Source of the DNA: an uncultured Commensalibacter sp.
Lineage (GTDB): Bacteria; Pseudomonadota; Alphaproteobacteria; Acetobacterales; Acetobacteraceae
Direction of reading: 5' to 3'
DNA: 64,000 nucleotides
Assembly: GCA_946699565.1 (NCBI GenBank)
Contig: CAMPDW010000002.1
Location: 117,245-181,244 of the forward strand
The notes below the pieces were generated by a model. It searched no databases. It had not been told where the DNA came from and saw only the letters and a program-made list of their open reading frames with translations. This document shows positions 28,164 through 38,611 of the stretch, one piece after another. Position numbers and translations under genes: made by a program. Within the stretch, counting starts at the first letter, position 1, and each line of letters starts with the position of its first letter.

Positions 28164-31100
28164 ATGAATCCTTCACGCCTTTTTATTTTGCGCCCTGTAG
28201 CCACAACTTTATTAATGATTGCTATTTTAATCTGCGGAATATTAGGCTACCGTTTTTTACCTTTATCAGCTTTACCTGATGTTGATTATCCGACAATAAC
28301 AGTATCAACTTTCTATCCTGGCGCGAGTGCAGATGTCATGATGACATCTGTTACCGCCCCATTGGAAACAGAATTAGGATCTATACCTGGATTAACGCAG
28401 ATGATATCTCAGTCTTCAGGGGGGGCATCATTAATCACGCTACAATTTAACTTATCCATTCCAATGGATGTTGCTGCACAAGAAGTACAGGAAGCTATTA
28501 ATCAAGCCAATTCCCTTTTACCTACTGACTTACCTTCACCACCTGTCTATGCAAAAGTTAACCCTGCAGATACACCTATTTTAACGATTGGCATCACTTC
28601 CAAATCACTTCCCTTAACAGAAGTAGAAGATTATGTTCATAACAGACTTGCTGCAAAAATAAGTCAAATTAGCGGTGTTGGATTAGTAACGCTATCAGGT
28701 GGACAACGCAAAGCCATTCGTGTTCAAATCAATATTCCAAAAGTTACCTCTTATGGTATTGATTTAGACAGCATTCGAACAACCATTGGAAATGTTAATG
28801 TCAACTCTCCAACAGGTAATTTAGATGGTACACAAAGAGCTGTCACTTTACAGGTCAATGGCCAAATTCAAAATCCTGAACAATTACTAAATCAAATTAT
28901 TGCTTATAACAATAACGGACCTATCCGTTTACGTGATGTTGCAAAAATTATCAATGGGCCAGAAAATAACCAATTAATGGCATGGTCAAATAAAACACCA
29001 GCATTAATTTTAAATGTCCAGCGTCAACCTAAAGCAAATATTATCGCTGTTGTAGATAAAATTGAAAAAATACTACCCCAGCTTAGACAATCATTACCTA
29101 AAGGGATTGAACTTACCTCTTTAACAAATAGAACAAAATCAATTCGAGCATCTATTCATGACGTAAAACTCGAACTTATTTTTTCTATTATTCTGGTTAT
29201 TTTGGTTATTTTTATCTTCTTAAAAAATATTTCAGCAACAATCATTCCCAGCCTTTCCGTTCCATTATCATTAATCGGAACATTAGCGGTTATGTATTTA
29301 CTCGATTTCTCACTCGATAATCTATCATTAATGGCTTTGACAATCGCAACGGGATTTGTTGTTGATGATGCGATTGTCATGATTGAAAATATCACACGTT
29401 ATATAGAAATGGGTGAAGATCGGCTTCAGGCAGCTTTAAAAGGATCCGAAGAAATTGGTTTTACAATTATATCTTTAACAATTTCTTTGATCGCCGTTTT
29501 AATTCCTCTTCTGTTTATGGGGGATATTATCGGAAGATTATTTTATGAATTTGCCATAACACTTGCCATAACCATTATTATTTCCGCAGTTGTCTCTCTA
29601 ACGCTCGTTCCAATGTTATGCGCATATATTCTTACAGAAACTCCTAAAAAACAGCATAAATATCTAGTTGATAGGATTATTGAACGTGTTATTAAATCTT
29701 ATGATTCTGGTTTAAAACTTGTTTTCAAACATCAGCCTTTAACCTTTTTTATTACATGCTGTACATTTATTATAACTGTCATTATGGCATATTACATTCC
29801 AAAGGGATTTTTTCCTGTGCAAGATAATGGGACACTTCAAGGCATGTCAGTGATGCCCCAGCATGCTTCTTTAAAAGCTGTTGCGGAAAAACAGAAAGCA
29901 TTAGCAGATATTATTCTTAAAGATCCCGACATCGAAAATCTATCATCCTTTATTGGAATTGACGGTCAAAATATGACTATCAATCAAGGTCGGTTTTTAA
30001 TTAACCTGAAAAGCCACCATGATCGAAAAGATCCTATAGAAAAAACCATAGAACGAATTATAACAGCTTCTAAACAAATTATTGGTGTACAGTTATATTT
30101 ACAACCTGTACAAGATCTTTCTTTGGAAACAACTTTTTCAGCAACCCAATATCAACTTCTTATTGAAAATCCTGATTATAAACAATTGGAAATATGGATT
30201 CCTCGTCTTATTGATAAATTAAAAGAAAATAAAGTATTTTCAGACGTAACCTCTAATTTACAATCCAAGGGCCTAGTTGCTAATATTACTTTGGATCGAA
30301 CCACAGGCGCACGTTACTCTATTACCCCACAAACGATTGATAACGTTTTATACGATTCCTTTGGGCAACGACAAATTTCAACAATTTTTACTGAATCAAA
30401 TCAATATCGTATTATTCTTGAAGCTGATCCGAAATTTCACAAACAATTATCTTCGTTAAATCAGCTTTACTTACCTGGGATCAATGGTAATACATCCAAT
30501 TCCACCTCTGGCCCAACAAGAAATCCGACTTCGGGTCTCGTCCCTCTGACACAAGTAACCAAAATCACTCATAGTACTGCCCCTTTGATCATTACTCATT
30601 TTGGTCAATTTCCTGCCATTACTATTTCATTTAACATTCAAAAAAATCATTCATTAGGTGAAGCAACACACATTATTAATGATATCAAACAAGAAATTCA
30701 CCTACCATCAAGCTTTTTTGTCAGCTTCCAAGGTGTTACTGCCGCATTTGAAAAAAGCTTAAAAAATGAACTTTTCCTTGTTATTGCGGCAGTTGTTGCA
30801 GTCTATATCATCTTGGGAATTCTTTATGAAAGCTTTATCCATCCCTTAACAATTTTATCAACACTACCATCTGCAACAATAGGCGCTTTATTTGCCTTAT
30901 GGATTGATGGTTGCAACTTGGATATTATGGGGATCATAGGTATTATTCTCTTGATTGGTATTGTTAAGAAAAATGCCATTATGATGATTGACTTTGCCTT
31001 GGAAGCACAAAGAAAAGAAAAGAAGTCTTCTTTAGATGCCATTCATCAAGCTGCTTTATTACGGTTCAGACCAATTATCATGACTACTTTAGCCGCAATG

Positions 31101-31319
31101 CTTGCCGCCATTCCTATGATGATTGGTACAGGCACAGGATCTGAATTAAGACATCCATTAGGAATAAGCATTTTCTGGGGGCTATTAGCCAGCCAATTGT
31201 TAACTCTTTTTACAACGCCCGTTATTTATTTATACATGGAAAAATTAAAAAAATGGGCATCAATTTCTTTTTCATCATTTTCTTCTCGTAAATTTATTGA
31301 TGAAAAACAAAAATCATGA
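28164..31319 (+). CDS. mdtB: RND multidrug efflux pump, MdtB type
   Basis: Inner-membrane proton-driven exporter subunit, expected to form a heterotrimer with the next gene product. The 1051 residues have the two-fold RND layout: helix 1 (ILRPVATTLLMIA), a periplasmic porter loop, helices 2-6, a repeat porter loop and helices 8-12. The helix 4 proton-relay aspartates are in GFVVDDAIVMIEN (about residue 400). The FLxN(I) motif FIFLKNI precedes it. A short Ser/Thr/Gly-rich insert (NTSNSTSGPTRN) lies in the second docking loop. It overlaps the following pump gene by 4 bases (ATGA), so translation is coupled. Confidence 0.95.
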   Translation: MNPSRLFILRPVATTLLMIAILICGILGYRFLPLSALPDVDYPTITVSTFYPGASADVMMTSVTAPLETELGSIPGLTQMISQSSGGASLITLQFNLSIPMDVAAQEVQEAINQANSLLPTDLPSPPVYAKVNPADTPILTIGITSKSLPLTEVEDYVHNRLAAKISQISGVGLVTLSGGQRKAIRVQINIPKVTSYGIDLDSIRTTIGNVNVNSPTGNLDGTQRAVTLQVNGQIQNPEQLLNQIIAYNNNGPIRLRDVAKIINGPENNQLMAWSNKTPALILNVQRQPKANIIAVVDKIEKILPQLRQSLPKGIELTSLTNRTKSIRASIHDVKLELIFSIILVILVIFIFLKNISATIIPSLSVPLSLIGTLAVMYLLDFSLDNLSLMALTIATGFVVDDAIVMIENITRYIEMGEDRLQAALKGSEEIGFTIISLTISLIAVLIPLLFMGDIIGRLFYEFAITLAITIIISAVVSLTLVPMLCAYILTETPKKQHKYLVDRIIERVIKSYDSGLKLVFKHQPLTFFITCCTFIITVIMAYYIPKGFFPVQDNGTLQGMSVMPQHASLKAVAEKQKALADIILKDPDIENLSSFIGIDGQNMTINQGRFLINLKSHHDRKDPIEKTIERIITASKQIIGVQLYLQPVQDLSLETTFSATQYQLLIENPDYKQLEIWIPRLIDKLKENKVFSDVTSNLQSKGLVANITLDRTTGARYSITPQTIDNVLYDSFGQRQISTIFTESNQYRIILEADPKFHKQLSSLNQLYLPGINGNTSNSTSGPTRNPTSGLVPLTQVTKITHSTAPLIITHFGQFPAITISFNIQKNHSLGEATHIINDIKQEIHLPSSFFVSFQGVTAAFEKSLKNELFLVIAAVVAVYIILGILYESFIHPLTILSTLPSATIGALFALWIDGCNLDIMGIIGIILLIGIVKKNAIMMIDFALEAQRKEKKSSLDAIHQAALLRFRPIIMTTLAAMLAAIPMMIGTGTGSELRHPLGISIFWGLLASQLLTLFTTPVIYLYMEKLKKWASISFSSFSSRKFIDEKQKS

Positions 31320-34300
31320 ATATCACCAAGCCTTTTATTGAACGTCCTGTTGCAACCATATTATTAACAATTACGCTTTGCTTGATCGGTATATTGGGAT
31401 ATTTAGCTTTACCTATTGCTGATTTACCCAATGTTGATTTACCCGTCATTATGATCCGTGCCCAACAAGCAGGTGGTACTCCAGAAGAAATTGCCAGTTC
31501 GGTAACTGAACCTCTGGAAAGAAGACTTGGACAAATTCCTGGCACCAATGAGATGACTTCAGAGTCAACTCGAAATCAGACGCGTATCACTTTACAATTT
31601 AATTTATCAAAAGACATTAACGATGCGGCACGGGATGTTGAAGCTGCTTTACAGGCAGCACATGCTGATCTTCCCACATCTATGCGTTCCAATCCTGCTT
31701 ATTTTAAAACAAATCCGGCTATTTCACCGATTATGATTTTAGCTGTAACCTCTAATACCAAAACAATGCCAGAACTTTATGATTATGCGACAACAGTTTT
31801 ACAGCATCAATTGGCTAGCGTTAAAGGTGTTGGTCAGGTCGAATTAGGAGGCGGTGCCCTTCCTTCTGTTAGAATTGAGCTTAATCCTCATTCACTTTAC
31901 AAATATGGTATCGGATTTGAAGATGTTAGAGCGGCACTAGCCTCTACAAATGCGCATACCCCAAAAGGATTTATTGATGAAGGAGATAAACGCTATCAAT
32001 TAGCAACAAACGATCAGGCTGTTCAAGCCGACGCTTATCGTGACCTTATCATAGCTTATAGAAATGACGCCCCTGTTATGTTGAAAAATGTCTCAACAAT
32101 TCACGATGGCGTGGAAAATATTTATAATGCCGGTTATTTCAATAACCAGCCTTCTGTTGTTCTTGTTATTTTTCCGCAAGCTGGTAGTAATGTCATTAAA
32201 ACAACCGATGAAATTCATAGAAAACTTAAACTTATTAGAGCGGCTTTACCCGCCGATATCAAGGTTAATCTGGCAATTGATCGTTCTTTTACAATTCGGG
32301 CAACGTTATCCGATACACAGATGACTTTAATTACATCTATCTTTCTGGTTATCATCGTTGTTCTCGTATTCTTAAGAAATATCCGCTCCATTATTATTCC
32401 ATCCATCGTTTTACCGACATCAACCATTGCAACTTTTGCAATTATGCATTTATTAGGATTTTCCCTAGATGCATTTTCCTTAATGGCTTTAACAATTTCA
32501 ACAGGATTTGTTGTAGATGATGCGATTGTTGTATTAGAAAATATCAATCGCCATCTTGAAGATGGCATTGCACCCAAAGATGCTGCACTTTATGGAGCAA
32601 AAGAAATTTCATTTACTGTTATTTCAATTACAATTTCTTTGATCGCCGTATTTATCCCCATCTTGTTAATGCAAGGTGTTATGGGAAAATTGTTTCATGA
32701 ATTTGCAATGACTCTTTCCATTACCTTAATTATTTCAATGATTCTTTCCTTGACATTAACACCGATGATGTGTGCGTATCTTCTTGTCTATAATCCCAAA
32801 AGAGAAGATGAAAAACCCAATAAAATTGCCAAATTCTTCGAAATATTTTTCAATTATATCGATAAAATTTATCAAGATACATTATATTACATAATGCAAT
32901 TTCCTTTAACGGTTGCGTTAACAATACCTTTTACAATTATCTTGATGATCTTCTTATTTATTACTATGCCAAAAGGTTTAATTCCAAATGAAGATATCGG
33001 AATTTTATTTGGAAGCATTCAAGGGGATCAATCCATATCATTTAAAAATATGCAACAAAAGCTTGAAGATGTTCAAAAACAAATTTTAGATGATCCTGAT
33101 ATAAACACCATTTCCTCCTTTACAGGTGGTAGAGCAATTAACCAAAGTAACCTTTTTATCTCATTAAAGGATAAGAAAAAAAGAAAAAGCAGCATCATTG
33201 AAATTCAGAACCGTTTATCTGATAAATTTAAAAATATGGTTGGTGCAAAATTCTATGTAAGACAACCCACGGTTCTTCACTCTGGTGGACGCTCCAGTAA
33301 CGCCACGTATCAATATACTTTACAATCCGATTCATCAGAAAAGTTATATGAGTGGATGCCTAAACTTGTTGAGGCTTTAAAACATCATCCCAACATTCTT
33401 ACCGATATTTCCTCGGATGTTGAACAAGGTGGTAATGCTCTCAATATTGATATTCTTAGGGACGTAGCAGCACGTGTTAAATTAACACCCCAACTTATAT
33501 CCAACACGTTATATGATTCTTTTGGACAAAGAGCCGCCTCCATTATCTATAATCCTTTAAATCAATATCGGGTTATTATGGAAACTGATCCTAAATATGC
33601 ATCCAATACAAATTCTCTTGATCAAGTATGGATTAGTGTTGCCGGCGGTACTCCTGGTGGTGGTACAGTATCAAATACAATTCGTGTAAAACCAAATTCC
33701 CCTTTAACTCAAGAGGATGAAATTAATCAAGAAAACTTTAGAAACCAAGTTGCAAATAAACTTGCCGGTGGTAGTGGTGCATCAAACGGTTCGGCTGTTT
33801 CAACAAATAAAGAGACAATGATTCCATTATCCTTTGTTACCAATACGCGAAAAGCTTTGACACCTTTGGCAATTAATCACCAAGGATTATTTGTTTCTGC
33901 CACCCTATCCTTTAATCTAGCGAAAAATAAATCCCTTAGTGATGCAGTTCAATTAATTAGAGATGAAACCTTAAAAATTCATTTACCAAAAAATATTGCC
34001 GGTAGCTTTACTGGCAATGCAGCCCAATTTGAAGGCAGCGTCCAAAATAACATTCTTCTAATTTTATCAGCACTTGCTGCTGTTTATATTACATTAGGCG
34101 TTTTATATGAAAGTTATATTCATCCTTTAACGATTATTTCCACGCTTCCATCTGCTGGAGTAGGTGCATTATTAGCCCTTGATTTATTTGGCGAAGAATT
34201 TTCAGTTGTAACAATGATCGGTATTATTTTACTTATTGGTATTGTGAAAAAAAATGCTATTCTTCTCATTGATTTTGCTATTAAAGCTGAAGAAACCGAC

Positions 34301-34585
34301 AATATGGATACAAAATCTGCAATTCTTTTGGCATGTAAATTACGTTTTCGACCAATTTTAATGACAACTATTGCTGCTGCATTCGGGGCTTTTCCTCTTA
34401 TCTTATCCAATGGATATGGTTGTGAAATCAGACAACCCTTGGGAATCGCAATCGTTGGTGGATTAATTGTTAGTCAGGCTCTAACTTTATATACTACACC
34501 AATTATTTATATTTATATGGATCAACTGCGACATAATAACATTTTAAAGCGAATTTTTGCTCATAAAGGTCAGCAACGTGCGTAA
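31316..34585 (+). CDS. mdtC: RND multidrug efflux pump, MdtC type
   Basis: Partner of the MdtB-like pump. The 1089 residues include helix 1 (IERPVATILLTITLCLIG) and the proton-relay motif GFVVDDAIVVLEN. It is longer than E. coli MdtC (1025), partly because of a ~55-residue Gly/Ser/Asn-rich insert in the second funnel-top loop at about residues 775-835 (around bases 33640-33820, with AGGTPGGGT and AGGSGASNGS). A smaller insert is at the same place in the partner. Start and stop overlap the neighbouring genes. All conserved transport motifs appear intact. Confidence 0.95.
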   Translation: MNITKPFIERPVATILLTITLCLIGILGYLALPIADLPNVDLPVIMIRAQQAGGTPEEIASSVTEPLERRLGQIPGTNEMTSESTRNQTRITLQFNLSKDINDAARDVEAALQAAHADLPTSMRSNPAYFKTNPAISPIMILAVTSNTKTMPELYDYATTVLQHQLASVKGVGQVELGGGALPSVRIELNPHSLYKYGIGFEDVRAALASTNAHTPKGFIDEGDKRYQLATNDQAVQADAYRDLIIAYRNDAPVMLKNVSTIHDGVENIYNAGYFNNQPSVVLVIFPQAGSNVIKTTDEIHRKLKLIRAALPADIKVNLAIDRSFTIRATLSDTQMTLITSIFLVIIVVLVFLRNIRSIIIPSIVLPTSTIATFAIMHLLGFSLDAFSLMALTISTGFVVDDAIVVLENINRHLEDGIAPKDAALYGAKEISFTVISITISLIAVFIPILLMQGVMGKLFHEFAMTLSITLIISMILSLTLTPMMCAYLLVYNPKREDEKPNKIAKFFEIFFNYIDKIYQDTLYYIMQFPLTVALTIPFTIILMIFLFITMPKGLIPNEDIGILFGSIQGDQSISFKNMQQKLEDVQKQILDDPDINTISSFTGGRAINQSNLFISLKDKKKRKSSIIEIQNRLSDKFKNMVGAKFYVRQPTVLHSGGRSSNATYQYTLQSDSSEKLYEWMPKLVEALKHHPNILTDISSDVEQGGNALNIDILRDVAARVKLTPQLISNTLYDSFGQRAASIIYNPLNQYRVIMETDPKYASNTNSLDQVWISVAGGTPGGGTVSNTIRVKPNSPLTQEDEINQENFRNQVANKLAGGSGASNGSAVSTNKETMIPLSFVTNTRKALTPLAINHQGLFVSATLSFNLAKNKSLSDAVQLIRDETLKIHLPKNIAGSFTGNAAQFEGSVQNNILLILSALAAVYITLGVLYESYIHPLTIISTLPSAGVGALLALDLFGEEFSVVTMIGIILLIGIVKKNAILLIDFAIKAEETDNMDTKSAILLACKLRFRPILMTTIAAAFGAFPLILSNGYGCEIRQPLGIAIVGGLIVSQALTLYTTPIIYIYMDQLRHNNILKRIFAHKGQQRA

Positions 34586-36134
34586 TTCACCAATGATTCC
34601 TTTCAATAAATCTTTTAAATGCCTTACCATTATTGTTTCTTTATTATTAAGCAGTTGTATGGTTGGCCCAAATTATCATCGCCCCTCTGCAATTATTTCA
34701 GACCACTTTAAAGAATTAAAACCAGCTCAGGGTTGGCAAATTGCTAATCCTAATGCTGCCTCCCTTTCCAAAGGAGAATGGTGGACAATTTATAATGACC
34801 CATTTCTCAACCAACTTGAAGAACAAGTGGATATTTCAAACCAAAATTTAAAACAATATGAAGCAAATTATCGCTATGCACGTGCTTTGATTGATCAAAC
34901 AAGAGCAGGTTTTTTCCCTGTCCTAAATTTAGGAACAGGTGTTACCCGAACAGGTGCACCCAAAAAAACACTTGATACTGGACCTAACGGTCAAATATTG
35001 CCCATGGGCCAACCAGTTAATTATTCACAAGGCGGTACAAATACAGATTATAAATTGGATACTGCTGCAAGCTGGGATCTTGATCTTTGGGGGAAAATCC
35101 GCCGTGATACAGAAAGCCAAGTTGCCGCAGCACAAGCAAGTGCAGCTGACCTTGCCAATGCAAGGTTATCCTATCAAAGTCAGTTAGCTCAAAGCTATTT
35201 TAATTTACGGTATCAGGATTCTTTAATTGATTTATATCAAGCGACGGTTCATGCTTATGAACAATCCTTGAAAATTACCCAAGATCAGCTTAATGCCGGC
35301 ATTATTGAACCGACGGCTTTATTACAAGCGCAAACACAATTACAACAAACAAGAGCTCAACTTGTTTCTGCTGGTGTAGCACGCGCACAATATGAACATG
35401 CAATTGCTATTTTAATCGGAAAACCTCCAGCAGAGTTATCCATTCCACACGGTTTATTAACAGATGTAGTTCCTGAAATTCCCGTTGAAGTTCCGGCAGT
35501 TCTACTTCAAAGACGACCTGATATTGCATCTGCAGAAAGACAAATGCAGCAAAAAAATGCTCAAATCGGTTCAGCTATTGCAGCATTCTACCCTGATGTA
35601 AAATTAACAGCCGATTTAACTTATTCAGGACACCCACTTGGTAGTCTTATCGAAGTTGCACATCGTGTATGGACCCTAGGTGCATCAGCTTCAGAAAATT
35701 TATTTGATGGTGGGGTAAGAAGTTCGATGGTTAAACAAGCTGAAGCACAATATGATGCCTCAGTTGCCCAATATCGACAGACAGTGTTGTCTGCCCTTCA
35801 ATCTGTTGAAGATCAACTTTCAAATCTTCGCATTTTGGCAGAACAAAAAATCCAACAGCAATTGGCCGTTAATTATGCAAATAAAACCTTAAAAGTTGCA
35901 CTCGATCAATTCAAATCAGGAACACATGATTATACCACTGTTGTGACTCAACAAGTTACACTTTTGAATAACCAACAAACAGTCTTAGGTATTCAGCAAC
36001 AAAGAATGATTGATAGCGTTTTATTAATTCAAAACTTAGGAGGTGGATGGAAAGACGACCGTATCCCTACACATTCTGCACTAACATCAAATGTACCATT
36101 TATACCTACTGTTATTCAACAAAACAAAAATTAA
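34578..36134 (+). CDS. Outer-membrane efflux channel lipoprotein (NodT/TolC family)
   Basis: Outer-membrane exit duct of the MdtABC-type pump. I place the start at GTG 34578, with AAAGG at 34565-34569 8 bases upstream, rather than further upstream or at ATG 34593. This gives 518 residues and overlaps mdtC by 8 bases. The signal peptide ends in a lipobox (LSSC, with lipidated C27), then MVGPNYHRP, the usual start of mature NodT-type channels. Two repeated helical-hairpin domains follow, with ETASWDLDLWGKIRR-like and LLQRRPDIASAERQM motifs (here DTAASWDLDLWGKIRR). The C-terminal region contains YTTVVTQQVTLLNNQQ. The family is clear; no terminator follows it. Confidence 0.93.
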   Translation: MRNSPMIPFNKSFKCLTIIVSLLLSSCMVGPNYHRPSAIISDHFKELKPAQGWQIANPNAASLSKGEWWTIYNDPFLNQLEEQVDISNQNLKQYEANYRYARALIDQTRAGFFPVLNLGTGVTRTGAPKKTLDTGPNGQILPMGQPVNYSQGGTNTDYKLDTAASWDLDLWGKIRRDTESQVAAAQASAADLANARLSYQSQLAQSYFNLRYQDSLIDLYQATVHAYEQSLKITQDQLNAGIIEPTALLQAQTQLQQTRAQLVSAGVARAQYEHAIAILIGKPPAELSIPHGLLTDVVPEIPVEVPAVLLQRRPDIASAERQMQQKNAQIGSAIAAFYPDVKLTADLTYSGHPLGSLIEVAHRVWTLGASASENLFDGGVRSSMVKQAEAQYDASVAQYRQTVLSALQSVEDQLSNLRILAEQKIQQQLAVNYANKTLKVALDQFKSGTHDYTTVVTQQVTLLNNQQTVLGIQQQRMIDSVLLIQNLGGGWKDDRIPTHSALTSNVPFIPTVIQQNKN

Positions 36135-36217
36135 TATTTAAAAATTATTCAATTTTGTAAAGGTTTAATTTTTTAAGAAATAAATTTTAACATATCATAA
36201 AAGCTTTTATTAAAATA

Positions 36218-36397
36218 TTAATTATTGACTAATTTTTTTCCAACTAAAAAAGCTAATACAAAAAACAATACTGCAAATAATAATGCAAGAAAGAAAATAA
36301 CTTTAGCTACACCCGATGCAATTATTGCAACACTAGGGTTTCCTATAAGCCAAGCTAAGAACGCTATAAAAAGACAAATAAAAGCAATTTTCAACAT
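36218..36397 (-). CDS. DUF1328-like small membrane protein (59 aa)
   Basis: A short gene missed by a 60-residue cutoff. The minus-strand frame from ATG 36397 to TAA 36218 encodes 59 residues: MLKIAFICLFIAFLAWLIG, a Gly/Ala-rich middle (IIASGVAKVIFFLALL), and a second hydrophobic segment ending in GKKLVNN. Two membrane helices around a short GVAK turn are typical of the YtjA/DUF1328 family. A purine-rich AAAGAGAGA lies about 7 bases upstream. It lies downstream of the rplQ terminator, so it needs its own promoter. It is convergent with the outer-membrane channel gene. Function is unknown. Confidence 0.7.
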   Translation of the reverse strand: MLKIAFICLFIAFLAWLIGNPSVAIIASGVAKVIFFLALLFAVLFFVLAFLVGKKLVNN

Positions 36398-36506
36398 AAT
36401 CTGTCTCTCTTTCTTTAATTCGCATTAAGATTTCATGATATAATCCATCAATTTATATCTATTTTTTAACAGTTCTACTATAATATTAATTTTTTGATTT
36501 ATAAAT

Positions 36507-36540
36507 AAAAAAAAGAGATAGGAAACTATCTCTTTTTAAT
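36507..36540 (-). terminator. Terminator of the ribosomal cluster after rplQ
   Basis: An 11-bp perfect stem (AAAAAGAGATA at 36510-36520 with TATCTCTTTTT at 36527-36537) has a 6-base loop and is T-rich on both strands. It starts 34 bases after the rplQ stop and closes the long minus-strand block. Confidence 0.85.
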
Positions 36541-36573
36541 AAATCTAAATAGTTTTCTAATTTTAAATTAAAT

Positions 36574-36999
36574 TTAAGCTGCTAATTCATCTGAATCTTC
36601 TTGAGTTTGCTTTGGACCACTATCTAATCCTTTTGCATTAATATCACGCTCTACAAATTCAATAACGGCCATATCAGCGGCATCCCCATAACGAACACCT
36701 ACTTTTAAAACACGCAAATAACCACCCTGACGTGATTTATAACGTTCAGCAATAGTTGAAAATAATTTAGCAACGATTGTTTTATCACGTAACATAGCAT
36801 AGGCTTGTCTACGTGCATGTAAATCACCGCGCTTGCCCAAAGTAACCAATTTTTCAACGACAGGACGCAACTCTTTTGCCTTAGGCAAAGTTGTTGTAAT
36901 TTGTTCATGTTTAATTAATGCAACTGCCATGTTTTTGAACATTGCAAGGCGATGCGTTGTTGTCACGCCCAATTTACGACCAGCTATACCGTGTCGCAT
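36574..36999 (-). CDS. rplQ: 50S ribosomal protein L17
   Basis: Large-subunit protein near the exit tunnel. [20 protein letters not shown] and [13 protein letters not shown] are the conserved N-terminal signatures. At 141 residues it has the longer acidic C-terminal tail seen in alphaproteobacteria. It is last in the rpsM-rpsK-rpoA-rplQ cluster, 29 bases after rpoA. Confidence 0.98.
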   Translation of the reverse strand: MRHGIAGRKLGVTTTHRLAMFKNMAVALIKHEQITTTLPKAKELRPVVEKLVTLGKRGDLHARRQAYAMLRDKTIVAKLFSTIAERYKSRQGGYLRVLKVGVRYGDAADMAVIEFVERDINAKGLDSGPKQTQEDSDELAA

Positions 37000-37028
37000 A
37001 ATTTCAATCCTCTTCTACTCATTATATG

Positions 37029-38048
37029 CTAAAACAACTCATCAAGTCGTTTAGCTAATTCCTCAATATTTTCTGGTGGCCAAGCAGGTACATTCATACC
37101 CAAAGACAATCCCATTGAAGAAAGAACTTCTTTGATTTCATTCAATGATTTACGTCCAAAATTAGGTGTTCGTAACATTTCTTGTTCTGTACGCTGAACC
37201 AAATCACCAATATAAACAATATTATCGTTTTTAAGACAATTCGCACTACGAACAGACAATTCTAACTCATCAACCTTTCGTAATAAATTACGATTAAAGG
37301 GCAATTCTTCTTTAGGCTCTTCTGTAACAACAGGTTTAGGTTCATCAAAATTAATAAATAATTGAAACTGATCCTGTAAAATACGCGCAGCCAAAGCTAC
37401 AGCATTTTCAGGCGTTACAGAACCATCTGTTTCCAAGGTTAACAATAACCTGTCATAATCAGTAACTTGACCAACACGTGTAGGTTCAACTTTATAAGAA
37501 ACACGACGTACAGGTGAATAAATTGCGTCAACAGGAATCATGCCAATTGGAGCATCTTCTTGACGATTAGTAGAAGCTGGTACATAACCTTTACCCATTT
37601 CCACGGTAAATTCCATACCTAGCTTTACACCATCATCAAGAGTACAGATAATTAAATCAGGATTCATAATCTCAACATCATGATCTGTTTGAATTTGCCC
37701 AGCAGTAACTTGACCAGGTCCAACTGCAGATAAAATCATACGTTTAGGACCATCACTATACATACGTATAGCTAGTTGCTTAACATTTAAAACAATATCA
37801 GTGACATCTTCCCGGACGCCATTCACAGAAGAAAATTCATGAAGAACGCCATCAATACGAATCGCTGTAACAGCAGCCCCTTGAAGAGAAGATAAAAGTA
37901 CTCGCCGAAGCGCATTACCGAGCGTCATGCCGAAGCCACGTTCAAGCGGCTCCGCCACCACGGTCGCCACATTTTGTGACGCCGAGCCCGGTTCGACTTC
38001 CAGCTTCTCCGGCTTAATAAGAGATTGCCAGTTTTTCTGGAGGACCAA
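37029..38048 (-). CDS. rpoA: RNA polymerase alpha subunit (TTG start)
   Basis: Scaffold for polymerase assembly and contact point for activators and UP elements. The N-terminal domain has [23 protein letters not shown]. The C-terminal domain (about residues 250-335) has [15 protein letters not shown] and [16 protein letters not shown]. The 339 residues are normal. The start is TTG at 38048, with AAAGG 8 bases upstream (38057-38061). The first ~45 codons have GC-rich third positions, and then usage becomes AT-rich abruptly within the same domain, which is odd for an otherwise uniform AT-rich gene. Confidence 0.98.
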   Translation of the reverse strand: MVLQKNWQSLIKPEKLEVEPGSASQNVATVVAEPLERGFGMTLGNALRRVLLSSLQGAAVTAIRIDGVLHEFSSVNGVREDVTDIVLNVKQLAIRMYSDGPKRMILSAVGPGQVTAGQIQTDHDVEIMNPDLIICTLDDGVKLGMEFTVEMGKGYVPASTNRQEDAPIGMIPVDAIYSPVRRVSYKVEPTRVGQVTDYDRLLLTLETDGSVTPENAVALAARILQDQFQLFINFDEPKPVVTEEPKEELPFNRNLLRKVDELELSVRSANCLKNDNIVYIGDLVQRTEQEMLRTPNFGRKSLNEIKEVLSSMGLSLGMNVPAWPPENIEELAKRLDELF

Positions 38049-38166
38049 GGTGGTGGCCTTTCAATTCAAATTATTACCAAAAAAAGTAACAAAATCTAAA
38101 TTTATATTTAGCTTTTATTACTTAAACAATTTTCTATTACCTTAATAATAGAAACAAAACAAATCA

Positions 38167-38559
38167 TTAAACGCGACGACGTTTACGTGGACGACATCCG
38201 TTATGTGGAACTGGAGTTGTATCTCGAATTGAAGTAACAGTAAATCCAACGGCTTGTAAAGCACGTAGAGCACTTTCACGTCCTGAGCCTGGGCCTGAAA
38301 CTTCAATTTCAAGAGTTTCCATACCATGTTCACGTGCTTTACGCCCAGCATCTTCTGCTGCGACTTGCGCAGCATAAGGTGTAGATTTACGTGAACCTTT
38401 AAATCCTTGAGCACCTGCTGAAGACCATGAAATAGCATTTCCTTGGACATCAGAAATAGTGATCATAGTATTATTAAACGTAGACAAAACATGAGCTACG
38501 CCAGAAGTAATATTTTTGCGTTCTTTTTTTCTAAGACGCGGTGTGGCAGGTTTCGCCAT
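38167..38559 (-). CDS. rpsK: 30S ribosomal protein S11
   Basis: Small-subunit platform protein near the mRNA exit. The 130 residues include [18 protein letters not shown], the conserved [11 protein letters not shown] segment and the basic end [12 protein letters not shown] 118-base gap separates it from rpoA downstream, and 52 bases separate it from rpsM upstream. Length and motifs are normal. Confidence 0.98.
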   Translation of the reverse strand: MAKPATPRLRKKERKNITSGVAHVLSTFNNTMITISDVQGNAISWSSAGAQGFKGSRKSTPYAAQVAAEDAGRKAREHGMETLEIEVSGPGSGRESALRALQAVGFTVTSIRDTTPVPHNGCRPRKRRRV

Positions 38560-38611
38560 GGCTTTTATTATCCTGTCTGTTTAGTTACAAAAATAAAAAC
38601 AAACTAAATAT

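Noticed and set aside
36197-36210. 14-base palindrome ATAAAAGCTTTTAT
   Set aside because: It has no loop and is made of A and T runs, so it cannot form a useful hairpin and is expected by chance in AT-rich DNA.
36225-36428. 67-residue plus-strand ORF after the efflux channel gene
   Set aside because: It overlaps the DUF1328-like gene on the opposite strand, which has coherent membrane helices; the plus-strand frame is Asn/Lys-rich noise.
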